Shown here: positions 57,660 through 64,000 of the stretch, one piece after another
How positions within the stretch are numbered: the first letter of the stretch is position 1
Layout of the letters: every line of letters starts with the position of its first letter
DNA from: Periconia sp. R9002
Taxonomy: Eukaryota; Ascomycota; Dothideomycetes; Pleosporales; Periconiaceae
DNA length: 64,000 nucleotides
Assembly (NCBI GenBank): GCA_023627715.1
Contig: JAMAHW010000014.1
Location: forward strand, 600,721 to 664,720
Direction of reading: 5' to 3'
The notes under the pieces: generated by a model
Seen by the model: the letters and a program-made list of their open reading frames with translations, nothing else
The model's database searches: none
Told to the model about the DNA's origin: nothing
Position numbers and translations under genes: made by a program

Positions 57660-58712
57660 ATGGCACCACCCGCCCTGGTTGATCGCACCCCTCCCAACGT
57701 TGTCCCCGACCGCGCGCACCCGCCGAGGCCATCAAGGCTGCCATCGCATTTGCGCCTGGTAGTCTTAATCGTGTCCAATCTGGGGCTACAAGCAGCGTTG
57801 TGGACCGCCGCCGCCGACTACCTAGACCTCCAAGAGCTCCGTGATATCAGCAAAACGACAGATCCAAACGACGTGACGACTCCCTTGTGGCGCCTCGCGT
57901 ACAAAATCTTTGTTGTCTGGCTGGGATGGAAACTGAACTATGACTGTGAGAAATACCGAGAACCTCGTAGGCAATCCTATTGACTAACTGCGCGCCTAGT
58001 CATTGACATCTCTGCATTGACCGTCATCACGAACTTGCCCTATGCCTATCTTCTCACGACATACTTTGATGTCACTCATCTCACCGCTTCAATCTCTGTA
58101 ATCAGTGAGATCATAGCCATCGCGCTGCCTACCTATCTGCTCCGGCCGCGCTCTGCCATCAACAACCATAACGCGCCTGTACCCAATCGATATCTTCTCA
58201 ACAGCTTCCAGGTCGCCTTTTCCAACAGGCTCCTTGCAACCGGTGTCTATGTCACTGTTCTCTATTCGGCCCTTAAGACTGGCGTATTGAACAAATTCCT
58301 CGTCTCTACCTTCGACATACCCACTGTACAACGGGCCTACGAAGAAACGTGGCTGACGCTAATTGGGAAGGTTCTCATCGTTGGAGTTGCAACACACACG
58401 TTTCTCCTCAATCCCTCCATTGGCGCAACGCCGGCTCCTGGTGATGTAACTCCCGTGGAAGAGTTTGACGCCGCCACTGCGGACCTACCGCAAACGTTCA
58501 AGCACAACTTTTGGTTTTTCAGCAGGCGGACCCGGACACTGATCCGTCAGACTTTCATCGCAAGCGCGTTCTTGTTGGCGAATACTGTGCGAAAATGCTA
58601 CAGCCTCAAGGGCTCCTCCGCCGTTGGTGCTGCAGGGTACGCTGGCTACTGGGTTCTGGCGAATGCGATCTGTGCGGCGTGGTGGGTCTGGGTCGGTGAT
58701 GTGGAGGGGTAG
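57660..58712 (+). CDS. Polytopic membrane protein of unknown function (fungal conserved type)
   Basis: Exons 57660-57945 and 58000-58712 give 332 residues. The proline-rich N-terminus (1-33) precedes several hydrophobic helices: about 33-53 (LRLVVLIVSNLGLQAALW), one around 85-95, two in FIDISALTVITNLPYAYLLTTY...ISVISEIIAIALPTYLL, and others near YVTVLYSALKTGV, LIGKVLIVGVATHTFLL and the end (YAGYWVLANAICAAWWVW). The intron (54 nt, GTGAGA, CTAAC branch, CGCCTAG) splits the FIDISALT segment cleanly. No family name is recognised; topology suggests an ER or organelle membrane protein. The start is the only ATG just after a CT-rich leader. Confidence 0.8.
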
Positions 58713-60001
58713 GGAGGAGTGCTCGAAGCAGGGCAGGCGAACATGGGTGGGGGATACCATTCGGCGGAACCAGAAATTGATTTTCGTCTTTGAATCACGG
58801 TTGGAATTTTCGAGGTGGAAGAAGAGTATGGAAGTGGTTAGATACCAGTTTTTTCCATGATTTGGCAATGCGTTCTTATCCAATTTCATTGACAGGAGGT
58901 ACGAGGTACATAATTGAATGCAATATTAATCTTGAAGCTATCGGCTTGCGACTATGCTAGTCGACATGGATGGAAGTGGACATGTGGAGGTCAACAGTGC
59001 TACACAGTGGAGTGAATAGCAGAATGGAGGGAAATGGGATGAAGGTCTGAACAAGCTTCAGGCCAATTCTGGGATGTGCTTCTGTGGCACCAAGAGAGCA
59101 GCTTTGGCCTGTGGCGGGTTACAACGGCTCGTGTGGAAATTATATCCGCACGTCATCGGCCAGACGGCGACGGGACGGACGTAACGGCATCGGCATCACG
59201 GCCAGTCACAACAATATTTGAATCAAATCAAACCTTGTCACTAGGGAACTAGGGAGAGATAATCAGATAACAGCAGGCATGACGTGCCCCATTAACGACA
59301 TTGGATCAAGCTCTCCCCAAGAAGGAGCCAAGCAGCGTGGAAAGCGGAGAGTGTGTAGAGGTAAGCTTTGGGTATGACGTAGGGCCGTGCAATATCAAAG
59401 GGAGATCGGCACCCAAACCCATCACGAGTGGGATTATCCGCATGCGGGATGCTGACATGGTGGGCCAACAATGTCCATGAGATATTCTGGCTTTGCTGAT
59501 GAATAATGACAGACTGCTCTTTTGCACGGCCAAGGATCGGCGCAGAAGCTTGAGCGGCACCCGCGGACGGCTATCTTCAGAGATTGATGGTTGGTCCTGT
59601 GCCTGCATTGGGAAAGACCACCTCGACTGCTCTTTCCCAGCGACTTTTTGCCGGAATGTTTCTTCCTCCACACTACATATACTGAACAACGCCACTGCCC
59701 GTTTCTTCCTCTTTCCCTACCCTACCCTACCTACCCTACCTACCCTCTCTCTTCCCTTTCCTCCTCTTTCTCCCTTCGGATTCCGTTTACGACTTTCCTC
59801 TTAGTCTAGACCAAGCCGACATCCTTATCCATTTCTCCGCATATCCCGACTGTGTTGCCTCTGACTTGGCCAAAGGCCCTTCTTGTTCCATGCGCTGAAG
59901 CTTAAATTCAAGTCGAGTCACCCACAAACAAACAAACAACATCACCGCCGCCACCACCCTACTAGTCAAACGACCCGCATCTCCAACAGTAACCAGCAAC
60001 A
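58713..60001. other. Intergenic region with CCTAC repeats near the next promoter
   Basis: No gene is seen. A pyrimidine tract with repeated CCCTACC/TACC units lies at about 59716-59746. It resembles core-promoter CT tracts rather than telomeric repeats, as the unit is irregular. Confidence 0.5.
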
Positions 60002-60795
60002 ATGGCGGTGATATGGGGCCTCGACCTCAAGGAGATGCAATGGGGAAAATTCAAAAATAGCTACATGTGGAACACCGAGTACCACCGCCGCCGGACCAAG
60101 TTTATCGTGTATCAAATCGCCATGATATTCTGCGTGGTGAGCGAGAGTCTGGGAACCGCTGCGTTATCAGGTATGTACATTGCCACTCCAATACCCAAGC
60201 AAGCTCAAGTCAGAGTCTAATTGCTTCAACAGATTACGTCGACCAACAAGACTACGTCTCCGCGCATCATCCCGGCGCAACAGTCCATAACAATGACTTT
60301 ATCGGCATAGCCTCCTTCAACATCTTCGTTGGCATTTATGTGGCTACCATTTTCGGATCTGCCTTCTTCTTCGACCTCTTCTGGCCAGAGCGCCAGGAAT
60401 CGGCCGCGGTAAAACTTGCCTGGCGTATCTGCTCCGTCCTTGCCTGCATCTTCACCCTGGCATGCGCCCTTGCCTATACCGTCATCCTCGCCACCCGTTC
60501 CGCTTACATGACCGGCGCCGGCGACATGGTCACCGCGAACAGATTGCTTGCTGAGTACGGTGGCAGTCCTTTGAAATACCGCGAGAATGGCCGGGCGGTG
60601 GCGAGTGTCGTCTTCCTCTGGGTAGGAATGTGTGCCACTTTTGCCAGTACGGTGTTGCTTTGGAGATCGTTGGCCTATATCGACGAGTTTGGTCCCAAAT
60701 CGAAGCAGGCAAGATTGAGAGAAGGTGTGGTGAAAGAGGAGAAAGATGCTGTTGTGGATGATGAAAGTCCACCTCGACCGTACCAAGGCGTGTAA
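60002..60795 (+). CDS. Four-helix membrane protein of unknown function
   Basis: Exons 60002-60170 and 60233-60795 give 243 residues; the intron is 62 nt (GTATGT...CAACAG). Four hydrophobic helices are visible: about 36-55 (IVYQIAMIFCVVSESLGTAAL), 82-106 (ASFNIFVGIYVATIFGSAFFF), 119-144 (AWRICSVLACIFTLACALAYTVI) and 186-208 (ASVVFLWVGMCATFASTVLLW). Short loops and charged ends (KSKQARLREGVVKEEKDAV) flank them. The size and helix spacing recall tetraspanin-like or MARVEL-type fungal membrane proteins, but I see no diagnostic motif. The product ends PYQGV. Confidence 0.82.
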
Positions 60796-61833
60796 GCGTT
60801 TGAGCTCTTGTCTTTTGTATGGACAAGCGATTCTTATACGATCATGAAATAGAGTAAAGAGGACTGGAGCAAAATAGACTGGATTTGACTACCTTTCAGG
60901 TGAAGGCATGATGGGATGAGTATGGATTGGGATTGCACTTTGCTTTTTGGTTCTGGTCACTCTAGTTGCCCGATTCGGCACTGTATTATGGCATTCACGA
61001 GTACATAATAATGTAATAAAAAAAGAACAAAGGGATCTTTCCCTGCGCATGCACCTGGCCCTCACTTTTCCCCCTCTGAGGTCACACCTCAAGTATTGCT
61101 GAACTTTCAAGTCAACCCCTATTGTATCAGAGTGCTAGCCACATAAGAGCCTATAGAATTCCCTGTGTTGGATATAGCACTATCACGTGATTATGTCTTT
61201 CACTTCAAACGTTCGGTGCTCGTGTGAGATTTGTTAATTTGAACTAGTATCCAACTACACAGTGCGTACATTCCGTAGCACTTAAGCTAGTTACTATCTA
61301 CATCTGCCGTGTAAAAAGCCTCGGCAAACCTTCCTCGTATATGTAGACCCACCACTCTCACTATGATATGCAAGTCTACATCCGAGTCAAGATGATTGGT
61401 GGAATATAGTTACATAGTCTATTTGGACATCCAACCATCAACAACAAAGGCAGTCGAGTCTACAATGGTTAAAACCCCACATCATCCCCATACACTGTCT
61501 CCGCTTTCCCCCCGTCCCCTTTCCAACAGTTCAGTTCTCAGGATCAAGAAGAGAAAGTGAGTCGAAGGAGCAAGAGATAGCCAAGCCGTAGTTGAAAAGG
61601 AAAGCCGTTATATGACGTTGGCCCTCGTCATTACGTTCAATCAGAAGGATAAAAGGGACCCACAAGCCAAGGATCTATAACAGCTGCCAAAGACCGTGTA
61701 CAATTCTTGTACCTGAAGTCAACACACTCCACACCCCAAACCACGCAAGGCTCGAACGAAAAGATCGCCCCGTAAAGCAAAAACGTCTCACCCGAACCTG
61801 ACCGTCAACAACGAACCAAACTCTCTTACCAAA
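60796..61833. other. Intergenic, upstream of the SDR gene
   Basis: About 1 kb without a recognisable gene; promoter of the SDR gene at the right end. Confidence 0.5.
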
Positions 61834-62945
<1,112 letters not shown>

Positions 62946-64000
62946 AGAGGGGAGGGCAGGGGAGTGTGGGTTGTGTGAAGGAAGGTAGGGAGGGATAGAG
63001 GAAGAGGGACTTTAGATCCTGAAATATCTAGAGAAGCATTCGTAGATCTGGCCGGGACAGTTTGGTCCTGCGTAGAGTTCAAAGATGTTTTTTTTTTCTC
63101 TGGTGCGATTAGTTGTCTTTCTAGCAAAGCACTGTACTCGAACATCCACCACAGAATGCATGTACATGTCCATATCTCGAGACATGGCGAGAAAATCTTC
63201 CCCGGTTCAACGACGAGAATTCGCCCTTTTTTTCTTTTTTGATTCTTGACCAACACTGCAATATACGCAGACAAATAGACAGCCTCAGTGAACGAAGACG
63301 GTGGGAAACGCTGTAATTTTCGCAATTCACCTGAAGTGGGTTAATTACGAAATATGTAGAGACCCATATATATACACAGCAAGAACAAAAAACAAGAGTG
63401 TAAGGATGAAGTTCACGTTCAATCAACCAACAGAAAAAAACGGAAAACCGAACAAACCAAAACACAAAGAAAACCCACCTAACCAACAACAAAACTTGCA
63501 TGTGGTGGACACTTGCACAGTCTTGTTTGCATATCACCTACCTAACCTACATGCACGTACATACTTATTTAGCTTGAAAGAACGACATGTCGAGGAAGAA
63601 ATAAAGGGGAGTTTGATCAATCAATCAATCGAGTGCACATGGACAGACTTTCTTCCTCCTTCGGTCATCATAATCCTATTCATCCACGTACACACACAAA
63701 ACACACACATACGTACCCTCTCCATCTATCAACTCCTAACCCACAAGCAAAAAAGAAAGCAAGAGAGAGAATAAAGGAACGCACCCACGGACGGACGCGG
63801 AAAAGAGAACAGGAGAGAAAGAAAACTAAACTAAAAGATGTATGTATGCAGTTATCCTAGAAACGTGGGAATGAACAGGACGACGAATGAAGAATGAAGA
63901 AGGGAGTAAGTTGGAATCAAGAGGGGGTTGGGGTTTGGTGGTGGGTTTTTTTTAGATGGAGGGGAGGCGGAGGAGGACGTGGGGGAGGATTGGTTTAGTT
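62946..64000. other. Intergenic end of window
   Basis: No gene is seen. A CA-rich stretch (63693-63712), an A-rich region and a terminal GGA-rich stretch (63955-63990) are simple-sequence features. The last bases may belong to a gene outside the window. Confidence 0.45.

Noticed and set aside
59716..59746. CCCTACC repeats as an internal telomere tract
   Set aside because: The unit is irregular (CCCTA, CCTAC, TACC mixed) and not CCCTAA; it is better explained as a promoter pyrimidine tract.

Overview
The window looks like nuclear DNA of a filamentous ascomycete (Pezizomycotina; a Dothideomycete is plausible but not proven). Most introns are short (about 45-115 nt), GT-AG, often with CTNAC-like branch sites. 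Neighbouring genes lie on both strands without operons, and the families present are typical of such fungi: a HET domain, GH62, a CDH-type cytochrome, Hos4, Nbr1, Dfg10 and Mim2. All exon joins given here were worked out by eye from splice signals, reading frame and family continuity; none was tested against RNA.

Left part (1-20 kb): a SnoaL-like protein, an intron-containing tRNA-Lys(CUU), an uncertain repeat-bearing hypothetical gene (4.0-4.9 kb), a belt of minus-strand coding-like fragments (5.2-7.2 kb), the autophagy receptor Nbr1, a Nop13-like nucleolar RRM protein, the polyprenol reductase Dfg10 and the Set3-complex ankyrin protein Hos4. Middle (20-33 kb): the parvulin Pin4, the NHEJ factor Ku80, about 3.3 kb of gene-poor DNA with a 27-bp minisatellite, a small frameshifted membrane-protein-like locus, the mitochondrial import factor Mim2 (divergent from eIF2-beta), an Aim24-like protein and an aldo-keto reductase with a 17-Asp tail.

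Right part (33-64 kb): a seed-maturation-protein-repeat protein with a mitochondrial-type leader, a secreted GH62 arabinofuranosidase, a single-pass cell-surface protein, 3.6 kb without genes, a DOMON-cytochrome b561 protein, the microtubule plus-end protein EB1/Bim1, a large secreted S41-family peptidase, and a 1273-residue protein joining an N-terminal NACHT-like P-loop NTPase to a C-terminal HET domain. After these come an alpha/beta hydrolase with an SCP2-like N-terminus, two polytopic membrane proteins and a sorbose/xylulose-reductase-like SDR.

Housekeeping genes (Ku80, eIF2-beta, EB1, Mim2, Pin4, Nop13, Hos4, Dfg10) are interleaved with accessory genes (HET-NTPase, S41 peptidase, GH62, hydrolase). 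The most unusual item is the NTPase-HET gene: its order is the reverse of the classical HET-NACHT-WD40 proteins, and an in-frame 57-nt intron falls exactly inside the Walker A motif.
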